A stretch of 64,000 nt of DNA. Origin: Streptomyces sp. NBC_00223. GTDB taxonomy: Bacteria; Actinomycetota; Actinomycetes; Streptomycetales; Streptomycetaceae. Below, piece by piece: positions 1-8,514 of the stretch. The notes under the pieces are model-generated. The model ran no database searches. It was not told the origin of the DNA and saw nothing but the letters and a program-made list of their open reading frames with translations. The translations under genes were made by a program, and so were the position numbers. Location of the stretch: positions 7,072,501-7,136,500 of the forward strand of contig NZ_CP108109.1 in the NCBI RefSeq assembly GCF_036199905.1. The letters are read 5' to 3'. Each line of letters opens with the position of its first letter. Position 1 is the stretch's first letter.

Positions 1-1537
1 AGGTGGTGAAGTTCGGCTGCTGGAACATCATCGCCGGGATCTTGGTGAGGTCGGTGTGCCGGAAGCCGCCGATGTCACCGAGCGCGCTGACCAGCGGGGC
101 GCCGGTCGGCGGGCTGATCAGCTCGTTGACCGCCGTCTCCTCCAGGCCCTTGACGTTCGGCTTGATGGTGAACTTGCCGCCCGCGGTGTCCCAGTTGGTG
201 AGGTTGTCGGTGCCGAAGATCGTGGCGCCGGTGCCGTACCACATGCGGTTGGAGTTGAAGGGGTCGATCTCCAGCGACTCGGTCATCCAGCCGAGCTTCG
301 GCGTGGACTCCGGCGGCGACGGGTTCGCGCCGAAGGTCAGCCACGGCACCGCGGAGACGTCCAGGGTGAAGCGGTTGTCCCGGTTGGGGTAACTGCTGTA
401 GTCCCAGGCGTGGGTCCAGGTCGCGCCGCTGTCGGTGGACCGGTAGATCTGGGTGTCCGGCCACCAGGAGCTGTAGCCGGTCACCATGATCGTGCCCGGG
501 TGCTGGCGGTCGACGGTCAGACCGCTGTAGCCGAAGTACGTGTCCGTGTCCGACAGCGGGCTGATGTTCGTCCAGACGCCGGTCTTGGTCGCGTACCGCC
601 ACACCTGGCCCTTGGCGCCGTCGTACGGGCCGCCGGTGTCGCTGGTGGCGAGGTAGAGGTAGCCGTTGACCGAGTCCAGCACGCCCTTGTGCGCGATGTA
701 CCCGGTCGGCTGGCCGGCCAGCCGGGACCAGGTGGTGCCGCCGTCGGTCGAGCGGTAGACGGTGTTGTCCTTGTCGGCGACACCGACGTAGACGGTCTGG
801 GTGGTGGACCCCTTCGTGCCCGTCGTCGGGTCGAAGGTCACCCAGACGATGCCCTGCTTGTCGCTGTTGTACCCGGACGTGTCCGAGGGGTCGTCCGCGT
901 AGTTGCCGACATTCGGGAAGGCCGTGACCTTCGACCAGGTGACACCCGAGTCGGTGCTGCGCCACAGGCCGTTGCCGCTGGGCGCGCCCAGGTAGAGGAT
1001 GCTGTCCTTGTTCGGGTCGATGGCCAGCCGCTCACCCATGCCGCGGCCCGGCATGTTGCCGCCGAGCTTGAACGGCAGGTCGGTGGCCTGCCAGGTCGCC
1101 CCCCGGTCGGAGGAGCGCAGCACCGAGCCGTTGTTGGGGTCCCAGCTGTTGGTGTAGGTGCCGACGGCCGCGTAGACCTTGTCGGGCGCGAGCGCGTCTG
1201 TGGCCAGGCTGACCACGCCGGTCCGGCTCCAGTGGTCCCAGTCCACCGAGTCCAGCAGCGGTGTCCAGGACTTGGACGACTCGTTCCAGCGGTAGGCGCC
1301 GCCGATGTCGGTACGGGCGTACGCGAGGTTCTTCTCGGACTGGTTGAAGATGATGCCGGGGACGAAACCGCCGCCGCCGATCTGGGCGTTGTTCCAGCTG
1401 TACGTACTGGCGACGGACGCGGCGGCCGGGGCCGCCTGCGTTCCGGTGGAGGCCGCCGCGGTGGTCGACGCCACCGTGACGGCGCCGCCGATCAGCGACA
1501 GGGCCGCGACGAGCGCGGCGACAGGTCTGCGAAGCAT
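1..1537 (-). CDS. Secreted xyloglucanase, glycoside hydrolase family 74 (partial, C-terminus outside window)
   Basis: The reverse strand encodes 512 codons from an ATG at 1537 and runs off the left edge without a stop. Residues 1-40 are an Arg-Arg start, a hydrophobic core and an Ala-rich stretch, a typical secretion signal. The mature part contains repeated sialidase/BNR-like motifs (S-x-D-x-G-x-T-W) that build the seven-bladed propellers of GH74. Both catalytic aspartates known in this family can be placed: D77 in TDIGGAYRW and D488 in ALGDIGGFRH. The enzyme would cleave the beta-1,4-glucan backbone of xyloglucan outside the cell. Its promoter region carries a perfect CebR-type palindrome at 1642-1655, so induction by cello-oligosaccharides is likely. 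Any C-terminal carbohydrate-binding module lies outside the window. Confidence 0.93.
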   Translation of the reverse strand, partial: MLRRPVAALVAALSLIGGAVTVASTTAAASTGTQAAPAAASVASTYSWNNAQIGGGGFVPGIIFNQSEKNLAYARTDIGGAYRWNESSKSWTPLLDSVDWDHWSRTGVVSLATDALAPDKVYAAVGTYTNSWDPNNGSVLRSSDRGATWQATDLPFKLGGNMPGRGMGERLAIDPNKDSILYLGAPSGNGLWRSTDSGVTWSKVTAFPNVGNYADDPSDTSGYNSDKQGIVWVTFDPTTGTKGSTTQTVYVGVADKDNTVYRSTDGGTTWSRLAGQPTGYIAHKGVLDSVNGYLYLATSDTGGPYDGAKGQVWRYATKTGVWTNISPLSDTDTYFGYSGLTVDRQHPGTIMVTGYSSWWPDTQIYRSTDSGATWTHAWDYSSYPNRDNRFTLDVSAVPWLTFGANPSPPESTPKLGWMTESLEIDPFNSNRMWYGTGATIFGTDNLTNWDTAGGKFTIKPNVKGLEETAVNELISPPTGAPLVSALGDIGGFRHTDLTKIPAMMFQQPNFTT

Positions 1538-1891
1538 GTTGAGGGGTCGTCCTCTCCGTACGGACGGGCCCGTGAACCGGACCCGGGGTGCGGTGGTGGG
1601 GGGTGGACGTGCTGGTGTTTCCGCTTCAGACATGGGATGTGTGGGAGCGCTCCCACGTCTGGGAGGTCCGATGTTAGCGCCCGGAGGGGCGGCCGAGAAG
1701 GGTCCGTCGTCGACCGCGGTGAACGGGTGAGTCTCCAGTGAGGCGTGTTGCCCTGTGGGTGGACGGGTCGCATGATCGGACGGAATCACGGGCGAAGTTG
1801 CCGGAAGCCGTGCGAAGTTGAGGGAAGCCGTCGGCATTCGTCGGTACTCGTCGGCATTCGGCGGAAGTTGACGGTGCATCGGGAGACGCGG
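1538..1891. other. Divergent intergenic region between the two glycosidase genes
   Basis: 354 bp separate the divergent xyloglucanase and family-10-like glycosidase. Apart from the CebR-type palindrome, the only structure seen is a short direct repeat of TCGGCATTCG around 1829-1861. Longer upstream readings into the right-hand gene are possible but have no ribosome binding site. Confidence 0.5.
1642..1655. promoter_or_regulatory. CebR-type operator
   Basis: The site TGGGAGCGCTCCCA is a perfect 14-bp palindrome, and one more pair on each side also matches. It is the consensus bound by the LacI-family cellulose-utilisation repressor CebR in Streptomyces. It lies about 105 bp upstream of the xyloglucanase start, as expected for repression relieved by cello-oligosaccharides. 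Binding itself is inferred from the sequence identity. Confidence 0.85.
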
Positions 1892-3184
1892 ATGGGACGG
1901 GCGGAACAGGACAGGCGAGCGCGGGGGATCTCGCGCCGGAGGCTCACGGCGGCGGCCGCGGGCGTGACCGCGGCGGCGTTTCCCGGTACGGCGTTCCCCG
2001 GTACGGCGAGCGCGGCTTCGGCGGAGGACCCGGCCGGGCGTCCGGCCGCGCGCGGCCACCGTCGTGAGCTGCGCGGCATGTGGATCGCCACCGTGGCCAA
2101 CACCGACTGGCCGTCCGCGCCCGGCCTCTCGCCCGAGCGCCAGAGGAGCGAACTGCTCGACCTCCTCGACCTCGCCGTCGAACGGCGGCTGAACGCCGTG
2201 ATGTTCCAGGTCCGCCCGACCGCCGACGCGCTCTGGCCCTCGCCGTACGAGCCCTGGTCGCGCTACCTGACGGGCACTCAGGGACGTGATCCGGGCTGGG
2301 ACCCCCTCGGTACGGCCGTCCACGAGGCGCACCGGCGCGGTCTGGAGCTGCACGCCTGGTTCAACCCCTACCGCGTCGCGTTGAGCACCGATGTCTCCGC
2401 GCTTGCGCCCGGCCACCCGGCCCGGCTGCACCCCGACTGGGTTCTGCCGTACGGCGGCAAGCTGTACTACAACCCCGGCCTGCCCCGGGTGCGCCGCTTC
2501 GTCGAGGACGCGATGCTCGACGCCGTACGCCGCTACCCGGTCGACGCCGTGCACTGGGACGACTACTTCTACCCGTACCCCGTGGCGGGCGAGGTCTTCG
2601 CCGACGACGACGCCTGGGCCCGGTACGGCGCCGGCTTCCCCGACCGCGACGCCTGGCGGCGCCACAACACCGATCTGCTGGTCGCCGAGACCGCCGCCCG
2701 GATCAGGCGGATCAGGCCGGGCACGCGATTCGGCGTCAGCCCCTTCGGCGTCTGGCGCAACGCGGCCACCGACCCGCTCGGCTCGGCCACTCAGGCGGGC
2801 GTGCAGACCTACGACGACCTGCACGCCGACACCCGCAAGTGGGTGCGCGAGGAATGGATCGACTACATCGTCCCGCAGGTCTACTGGAACATCGGCTTCG
2901 CCGCCGCCGACTACGCCACGCTCGTGCCCTGGTGGTCCGATGTCGTGGCCGGCACCCGGGTGCGGCTCTACATCGGCGAGGCCCTGTACAAGGCGGGCGC
3001 CGAAGGCCGGCCCGACGCCTGGCAGGACCCGGCCGAGCTCTCCCGCCACCTCGACCTCGACGCCGCCCACCCGCGGGTGCGCGGCAACGTCTGGTTCTCG
3101 GCCACCCAGGTCGCCGCCGACCCCCTCGGCGCGATGAGCCGCGTCGTCGCCGACCACTATCCGACCCGGGTCCGTACCCCGTGA
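1892..3184 (+). CDS. Exported glycosyl hydrolase-like family 10 protein (DUF187/YngK type)
   Basis: 430 residues. The ATG at 1892 follows GGGAGA at 1881-1886 and puts a twin-arginine-type signal first: SRRRLTAAAAG, then a hydrophobic stretch ending near residue 43. The mature domain begins LRGMWIATVANTDWPS and continues with VMFQVRPTADALWPS, LHAWFNPYRV and VHWDDYFYPYP. These are hallmarks of the TIM-barrel GHL10 family, which is thought to act on polysaccharides or peptidoglycan. The acidic pair in HWDDYFYP is probably part of the active site, by inference. It is divergent from the xyloglucanase and could share its CebR-type operator, although the substrate cannot be told from sequence. An in-frame GTG at 1874 is a possible alternative start. 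Confidence 0.85.
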   Translation: MGRAEQDRRARGISRRRLTAAAAGVTAAAFPGTAFPGTASAASAEDPAGRPAARGHRRELRGMWIATVANTDWPSAPGLSPERQRSELLDLLDLAVERRLNAVMFQVRPTADALWPSPYEPWSRYLTGTQGRDPGWDPLGTAVHEAHRRGLELHAWFNPYRVALSTDVSALAPGHPARLHPDWVLPYGGKLYYNPGLPRVRRFVEDAMLDAVRRYPVDAVHWDDYFYPYPVAGEVFADDDAWARYGAGFPDRDAWRRHNTDLLVAETAARIRRIRPGTRFGVSPFGVWRNAATDPLGSATQAGVQTYDDLHADTRKWVREEWIDYIVPQVYWNIGFAAADYATLVPWWSDVVAGTRVRLYIGEALYKAGAEGRPDAWQDPAELSRHLDLDAAHPRVRGNVWFSATQVAADPLGAMSRVVADHYPTRVRTP

Positions 3185-3302
3185 GCGCGGCCGCCTGCCG
3201 GTCCTCTGCCGTACGACCCGTACGTCCGCCCGCCGACCGGTACGGGCCGCCGCCCGCCCGTCCGTCCGCCGGGTCCTCGGCCTCGGATAGCCTGAGAGGA
3301 CG

Positions 3303-4451
3303 ATGCACCGATTCACCACGCCGTGGGGCGACCTCGATCTGACCCGCTTCCCGGCGGACCCGCGTGAGCAGTTGCGGGCCTGGGACGCCGCCGACGACTA
3401 CGTACTGCGGCACCTCGCCGACGCGGGAACGGACCTGTCAGGGGCCGTGGCCGTGGTCGGCGACCGCTGGGGCGCCCTGACCACCGCTCTCGCCGCGCAC
3501 CGGCCCACGCAGATCTCCGAATCCCACCTCGGACAGCAGGCCACCCGCGCCAACCTCCGCCGCAACGCGCCCGGCGCGGTGGACGACGTCACCCTGCTGT
3601 CGACCCGGGACACCCCGCCGGAGCGGATCGACGTCCTGCTGGTGCGGGTGCCCAAGAGCCTCGGCCTGCTGGAGGACCAGCTGCACCGGCTCGCGCCCGC
3701 CATGCACGCCGGGACGGTGGTGATCGGCGCGGGCATGGTCACCGAGATCCACACCTCGACGCTCCGGCTGTTCGAGCGGATCGTCGGCCCGACGCGTACC
3801 TCGCTGGCCGTGCGCAAGGCCCGGCTGATCCTGTGCACACCCGACCCCGCGCTGCCCCGCACGCCCAGCCCCTGGCCGCTGCGCTACGAGCTGCCCGACG
3901 GCATCGGCCCGCTGTCCGGCCGGACCGTCACCAACCACGCCGGGGTCTTCTGCGCCGACCGCCTCGACGTCGGCACCCGCTTCCTGCTCCAGCACCTGCC
4001 CGCCCGGCAGGGTCCCGACCGGGTGATCGACCTCGGCTGCGGCAACGGTGTCGTCGGTACGGCCGCGGCCGTCGCCAACCCCGGGTCCGACGTGCTGTTC
4101 ATCGACGAGTCCCACCAGGCCGTGGCCTCGGCGGAGGCCACCTTCCGGGCCAACGCCGATCCGGCCGCGCGCGCCGAGTTCCAGGTCGCCGACGCGCTCA
4201 CCGCGATCTCCGCGGGTAGCGCCGACCTCGTGCTCAACAATCCGCCGTTCCACTCCCACCGCGCCACCACGGACGCGACGGCCCGCCGGATGTTCACCAC
4301 GGCGCGCGCGGCGCTGCGCCCCGGTGGCGAGCTGTGGGTGGTGGGGAACCGGCACCTGAGCTACCACGTCATGCTGCGGCGGATCTTCGGCGGCTGCGAG
4401 GTCGTCGCCTCGGACCCGAAGTTCGTGGTGCTGCGCGCGGAGAAGCGCTGA
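3303..4451 (+). CDS. Class I SAM-dependent RNA methyltransferase, RsmC/RlmG type
   Basis: 382 residues from ATG 3303, preceded by GAGAGGACG. The C-terminal half (about residues 190-380) is an MTS methyltransferase fold with the SAM-binding motif DLGCGNGVVG near residue 243 and the catalytic NPPF motif in LNNPPFHSH near residue 313. That motif is typical of N2-guanine methyltransferases. The N-terminal half resembles the degenerate duplicated domain of RlmG/RsmC (GDRWGALTTALA, LLVRVPKSLGLLEDQL). Total length matches RlmG (about 380 residues), which methylates a single 23S rRNA guanine; RsmC acts on 16S rRNA. Which nucleotide is modified here cannot be decided. It stands alone with no operon partner. 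Confidence 0.83.
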   Translation: MHRFTTPWGDLDLTRFPADPREQLRAWDAADDYVLRHLADAGTDLSGAVAVVGDRWGALTTALAAHRPTQISESHLGQQATRANLRRNAPGAVDDVTLLSTRDTPPERIDVLLVRVPKSLGLLEDQLHRLAPAMHAGTVVIGAGMVTEIHTSTLRLFERIVGPTRTSLAVRKARLILCTPDPALPRTPSPWPLRYELPDGIGPLSGRTVTNHAGVFCADRLDVGTRFLLQHLPARQGPDRVIDLGCGNGVVGTAAAVANPGSDVLFIDESHQAVASAEATFRANADPAARAEFQVADALTAISAGSADLVLNNPPFHSHRATTDATARRMFTTARAALRPGGELWVVGNRHLSYHVMLRRIFGGCEVVASDPKFVVLRAEKR

Positions 4452-4935
4452 GAGAAGGCGCGGGGCGCCTGAGTGCGGGGCCGCCGGGCACGGGGGAGGG
4501 GCCGCGGCGTCCGGACTCGGGGGAGACCGCGGCGCCGGTCGCAGGGCTCGGGGCCGCAGGGCACGGGAGACCGCGGCGTCCGGGCGCGAGGGCCGCAGGC
4601 CACGGGGGAGAGAGACCGCGGCGTCCGGATTCGGGACCGCTGGGCACGCGGGAGACCGCAGCGTCCGGTCGCAGGGCTCGGGGCACCGCAGGGCTCGGGG
4701 CCGCGGGGTTCCGGGCGGCTGGGCACGCAGGGCCGGATCATGCGGGCGGCCGTCCCGAAACCGCCCGCGCCGCCGTGCGTGCGTGGGCGCGTGCGCGGCC
4801 CGCACGGGGAACTGCGGGAAAGCGGTGAAACCGCCGGTAGCGCACCAGGGCGCCGTACGGCGCCGGCGGCGCCCGGGCCGCGCGGAATCGCGCGCCCGTA
4901 CGCTCGCACGCCGACCGCCGTGGCGCGCTACCGGG
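4452..4935. repeat. Gene-free GC-rich region with degenerate direct repeats
   Basis: 484 bp lie between the methyltransferase and the small CarD-like gene, which are convergent. From about 4480 to 4720 the motif GAGACCGCGGCGTCCGG recurs in imperfect form about five times (near 4500, 4525, 4569, 4613 and 4651), mixed with repeated CAGGGCTCGGGGCCGC-like pieces. Open readings through it in several frames are repetitive and Arg/Gly/Pro-rich, with no recognisable domain and no ribosome binding site. I see no gene here. Confidence 0.6.
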
Positions 4936-5154
4936 TCAGAGCTTGGTCATCCGCGTGTACGGACTCGGAATCCGCCGGGGCAGCGAACCGAAATCGACGA
5001 CAACCGCGTCGTGCTCGACTCCGATCACCCGGCCGAGGCCGTGTCCGTCATGGCTGACCCGATCGCCGGTCTCGAACACCTTGAGAGGCGCCGGGGCAGG
5101 CTGTTTGAAGGGACTGGAGGGCAGGATGCGCCGGGCTGCGGCTGGCTTTGTCAT
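4936..5154 (-). CDS. Small CarD/RID-like protein
   Basis: 72 residues from the ATG at 5154. After a basic N-terminus, residues 26-60 read KVFETGDRVSHDGHGLGRVI and then GVEHDAVVVDFG. This resembles the start of the Tudor-like RNA-polymerase-interacting domain of CarD/CdnL and TRCF proteins (F-x-x-GD-x-V-x-H-x-x-HG-x-G-x-V). The DNA-binding C-terminal part of CarD is absent, so it is not a full CarD. It is divergent from argC with about 130 bp between. A role in binding RNA polymerase is inference only; it may simply be a conserved streptomycete protein of unknown function. Confidence 0.72.
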   Translation of the reverse strand: MTKPAAARRILPSSPFKQPAPAPLKVFETGDRVSHDGHGLGRVIGVEHDAVVVDFGSLPRRIPSPYTRMTKL

Positions 5155-5230
5155 TACACCCAGTATGCGCGCCCGGTGACCCGGCTGCGCCTCCCCGTCC
5201 AAGTGATCCTGTGCGAAACAACGAGGACCT

Positions 5231-5259
5231 TTGCATAAGAGTGCGGTCGACCGTATAGT
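5231..5259 (+). promoter_or_regulatory. argC promoter with possible ArgR site
   Basis: A -35 hexamer TTGCAT (5231-5236) is separated by 17 bp from a -10 hexamer TATAGT (5254-5259), about 25 bp upstream of the argC start. The TGCATA element overlapping the -35 also occurs at the argG promoter (10481-10486), so it may be half of an ARG box bound by ArgR. The palindrome is too imperfect to be sure. Confidence 0.5.
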
Positions 5260-5283
5260 CATGCTGTCGAGGAGGAGGAGTCG

Positions 5284-6312
5284 ATGACAGTGCGGGTGGC
5301 GGTTGCCGGTGCCAGTGGGTACGCCGGGGGAGAGGTGCTCAGACTGCTCGTGGGGCACCCCGAGGTCGAGATCGGGGCGGTGACCGGGAACTCCAACGCC
5401 GGTCAGCCGCTCGGCGCTCTCCAGCCGCACCTGGTGCCGCTGGCCGGGCGCGTACTGGAACGCACCACCCCGGAGACCCTGGCCGGGCACGACGTGGTCT
5501 TCCTCGCGCTGCCGCACGGCCAGTCCGCGGCCGTCGCCGAGCAGCTGGGCGAGGACGTGCTGGTCGTCGACATGGGAGCCGACTTCCGGCTCAAGGACCC
5601 GGCCGACTGGGAGCGGTTCTACGGGTCGCCGCACGCGGGCAGCTGGCCGTACGGGCTGCCCGAGCTGCCGGGGGCCCGCGCCGCGCTGGAGGGGTCCAAG
5701 CGCGTCGCGGTCCCCGGCTGCTACCCGACGGCCGTCTCGCTGGCGCTCTGGCCCGCCTACGGGGCCGCGCTGGTCGAGGCCGAGGCGGTGATCGTGGCCG
5801 CGTCCGGCACGTCGGGCGCCGGCAAGGCCGCCAAGACGCATCTGCTCGGCTCCGAGGTCATGGGCTCGATGTCCCCGTACGGGGTCGGCGGCGGCCACCG
5901 GCACACCCCCGAGATGATCCAGAACCTCGGCGCGGTGGCGGGCGAGCCGGTGAGCGTGTCCTTCACCCCCACCCTCGCGCCCATGTCCCGCGGCATCCTC
6001 GCCACCTGCTCGGCCAGGGCCCGCGCCGGCGTCACCGCCCAGGACGTACGGGCGGCCTACGAGAAGGCGTACGCGGACGAGCCCTTCGTCCATCTGCTCC
6101 CGGAGGGCCAGTGGCCCGCGACCGCCGCCGTGTACGGCTCCAACGCCGTCCAGGTCCAGGTCGCGTACGACGAGAGCGTCGGGCGGGTGATCGCGATCAG
6201 CGCGATCGACAATCTGACCAAGGGCACGGCGGGCGGCGCGGTGCAGAGCATGAACATCGCCCTCGGCCTGCCCGAGGCGACGGGACTGTCCACGATCGGA
6301 GTGGCCCCTTGA
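5284..6312 (+). CDS. argC: N-acetyl-gamma-glutamyl-phosphate reductase
   Basis: 342 residues. The ATG follows a strong GGAGGAGGAG ribosome site. The protein reduces N-acetylglutamyl phosphate to the semialdehyde with NADPH, the third step of arginine synthesis. The N-terminal nucleotide-binding motif is VAGASGYAGGE (residues 7-17). The catalytic cysteine is C146 in VPGCYPTAV, and the conserved GGGHRHTPE loop binds substrate. Length matches the actinobacterial family (about 340). It opens the argCJBDR cluster, and argJ follows after a gap of about 105 bp. Confidence 0.97.
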   Translation: MTVRVAVAGASGYAGGEVLRLLVGHPEVEIGAVTGNSNAGQPLGALQPHLVPLAGRVLERTTPETLAGHDVVFLALPHGQSAAVAEQLGEDVLVVDMGADFRLKDPADWERFYGSPHAGSWPYGLPELPGARAALEGSKRVAVPGCYPTAVSLALWPAYGAALVEAEAVIVAASGTSGAGKAAKTHLLGSEVMGSMSPYGVGGGHRHTPEMIQNLGAVAGEPVSVSFTPTLAPMSRGILATCSARARAGVTAQDVRAAYEKAYADEPFVHLLPEGQWPATAAVYGSNAVQVQVAYDESVGRVIAISAIDNLTKGTAGGAVQSMNIALGLPEATGLSTIGVAP

Positions 6313-6418
6313 GCGGCTTGAGCTTGACGGGCTTCGCGGGAGGGGCCGCCGGGCGGCGGACGACGACGGCCGCGGGCGTGTGGCTGATGAACGGACAATT
6401 GTCAGAGGAGAGGACACC

Positions 6419-7570
6419 GTGAGCGTCACGGCAGCGAAAGGGTTCACGGCGGCGGGGATCGCCGCCGGGATCAAGGCGAACGGCAACCCGGACCTGGCCC
6501 TCGTGGTCAACACCGGGCCGCGCCGCGCCGCCGCGGGCGTCTTCACCTCCAACCGGGTGAAGGCCGCGCCCGTCCTGTGGACGGAGCAGGTGCTCAAGGG
6601 CGGCGCGGTGACCGCCGTCGTCCTCAACTCCGGCGGGGCCAACGCCTGTACGGGCCCCCAGGGCTTCCAGGACACCCACGCCACCGCCGAGCGGGTGGCC
6701 GACGTACTCGGCCACAGCGCCGGCGAGATCGCGGTGGCCTCCACCGGTCTGATCGGCGTCACCCTGCCGATGGACAAGCTGCTGCCGGGCATCGACCGGG
6801 CGGCCGCCGAACTGTCCGAGCACGGCGGCGAGAAGGCCGCGCTCGCCATCAAGACCACCGACACCGTGCACAAGACGGCCGTCGTGAGCGGTACCGGCTG
6901 GAGCGTCGGCGGCATGGCCAAGGGCGCGGGCATGCTCGCGCCGGGCCTGGCCACCATGCTCGTCGTCCTGACCACCGACGCCGACCTCGACGCCGGGACC
7001 CTGGACAAGGCGCTGCGCGACGCGACCCGGCGGACCTTCGACCGGATCGACTCCGACGGCTGTATGTCCACCAACGACACCGTGCTGCTGCTGGCCTCGG
7101 GCGCTTCCGAAGTCGCCCCGGAGTACGGCGAGTTCGCCGACGCGGTGCACACGGTCTGCGCCGATCTGGCCCGGCAGCTGATCGGCGACGCGGAGGGCGC
7201 GAGCAAGGACATCAGGATCGAGGTGGTGGGCGCGGCCTCGGAGGAGGACGCCGTCGAGGTCGGCCGTTCCATCGCCCGCAACAACCTGCTCAAGTGCGCC
7301 GTGCACGGCGAGGACCCCAACTGGGGCCGGGTGCTCTCCGCGATCGGCACCACCGGCGCCGCCTTCGAGCCCGACCGGCTGAACGTGGCGATCAACGGTG
7401 TGTGGGTGTGCAGGAACGGCTCGGTCGGCGAGGACCGCGACCTGGTCGACATGCGCTTCCGCGAGGTCGTCATCACCGCCGATCTGTCCGCCGGAGCGGA
7501 GTCCGCCGTGATCTGGGCCAACGATCTCACGGCCGACTACGTCCACGAGAACAGCGCGTACAGCTCATGA
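6419..7570 (+). CDS. argJ: Bifunctional ornithine/glutamate N-acetyltransferase
   Basis: 383 residues from GTG 6419, chosen because GAGGAGAGG lies just upstream and the mature start VSVTAAKGFTAAG matches family members. A GTG at 6380 would add 13 residues but lacks a ribosome site. ArgJ moves the acetyl group from N-acetylornithine to glutamate, closing the acetyl cycle, and in the bifunctional form can also use acetyl-CoA. The self-cleavage site that creates the two subunits is visible as KGAGMLAPGLATML, with the nucleophilic threonine T179. The stop overlaps the argB start (ATGA), implying translational coupling. Confidence 0.96.
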   Translation: MSVTAAKGFTAAGIAAGIKANGNPDLALVVNTGPRRAAAGVFTSNRVKAAPVLWTEQVLKGGAVTAVVLNSGGANACTGPQGFQDTHATAERVADVLGHSAGEIAVASTGLIGVTLPMDKLLPGIDRAAAELSEHGGEKAALAIKTTDTVHKTAVVSGTGWSVGGMAKGAGMLAPGLATMLVVLTTDADLDAGTLDKALRDATRRTFDRIDSDGCMSTNDTVLLLASGASEVAPEYGEFADAVHTVCADLARQLIGDAEGASKDIRIEVVGAASEEDAVEVGRSIARNNLLKCAVHGEDPNWGRVLSAIGTTGAAFEPDRLNVAINGVWVCRNGSVGEDRDLVDMRFREVVITADLSAGAESAVIWANDLTADYVHENSAYSS

Positions 7571-8514
7571 CGTCCCCCAACCTCCGGCCGGGGGTACCCC
7601 CGCGCAAGCACACCGCGATGCCGAAGGCGCAGATCCTCATCGAGGCGCTGCCCTGGCTCACCCGGCACAACGGCCGGGTGGTGGTCATCAAGTTCGGCGG
7701 AAACGCCATGGTGGACGAGGAGCTGAAGGCCGCCTTCGCCCAGGACGTGGTCTTCCTGCGGCAGGCCGGGCTCAAGCCCGTCGTCGTGCACGGCGGCGGC
7801 CCGCAGATCAGCGCCCAGCTCGACCGGCACGGCCTGGTCAGCGAGTTCAAGGCCGGGCTGCGGGTCACCACCCCCGAGGCGATGGACGTCGTACGGATGG
7901 TGCTGGCCGGGCAGGTGCAGCGTGAACTCGTCGGGCTGCTCAACCGGCACGGCCCGCTCGCGGTCGGTCTGACCGGCGAGGACGCCCACACCATCACCGC
8001 CGTCAAGCACTACCCGCGGATCGACGGCGAGTCCGTCGACATCGGCCGGGTCGGCGAGATCACCGCCATAGACACCGGCGCGATCGAGGCACTGCTCGCC
8101 GACGGCCGTATCCCGGTCGTCTCCTCCATCGCCCGCGCCGCCGACGACCACCACGTCTACAACGTCAACGCCGACACCGCGGCCGCCGCGCTGGCCGCCG
8201 CGCTCGGCGCCGAGACGCTGATGGTCCTCACCGACGTCGAGGGCCTGTACGAGGACTGGCCGAACAGCGACGACGTGATCAGCCGGCTGACCGCCACCGA
8301 GCTGGAGAAGCTGCTGCCCGACCTGTCCAGCGGCATGGTGCCGAAGATGGAGGGCTGTCTGTTCGCCGTGCGCAACGGCGTACGCACCGCCCGGGTCATC
8401 GACGGCCGGGTCCAGCACTCGATCCTGCTGGAGATCTTCACCGACGAGGGGATCGGCACGATGGTCGTGCCCGACGCCCCCGCGACCGCACCGCAAGAAG
8501 GGGGAGTCCAGTGA
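7567..8514 (+). CDS. argB: Acetylglutamate kinase
   Basis: 315 residues from ATG 7567, which overlaps the argJ stop. It phosphorylates N-acetylglutamate with ATP, the committed and usually arginine-feedback-regulated step. The amino-acid-kinase fold shows VIKFGGNAM (phosphate loop), VVVHGGGPQIS, and VNADTAAAALAAALGAETL. The N-terminal helix KAQILIEALPWL is the part that in arginine-sensitive enzymes forms hexamers, so feedback inhibition is likely. An ATG at 7618 would trim the first 17 residues, but the stop-start overlap favours 7567. Confidence 0.95.
   Translation: MTSPNLRPGVPPRKHTAMPKAQILIEALPWLTRHNGRVVVIKFGGNAMVDEELKAAFAQDVVFLRQAGLKPVVVHGGGPQISAQLDRHGLVSEFKAGLRVTTPEAMDVVRMVLAGQVQRELVGLLNRHGPLAVGLTGEDAHTITAVKHYPRIDGESVDIGRVGEITAIDTGAIEALLADGRIPVVSSIARAADDHHVYNVNADTAAAALAAALGAETLMVLTDVEGLYEDWPNSDDVISRLTATELEKLLPDLSSGMVPKMEGCLFAVRNGVRTARVIDGRVQHSILLEIFTDEGIGTMVVPDAPATAPQEGGVQ

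Noticed and set aside
56..1741. A 561-codon open frame on the + strand opposite the xyloglucanase
   Set aside because: It is a Val/Arg/Gly-rich shadow of the GH74 gene, whose frame shows signal peptide, BNR motifs and both catalytic aspartates.
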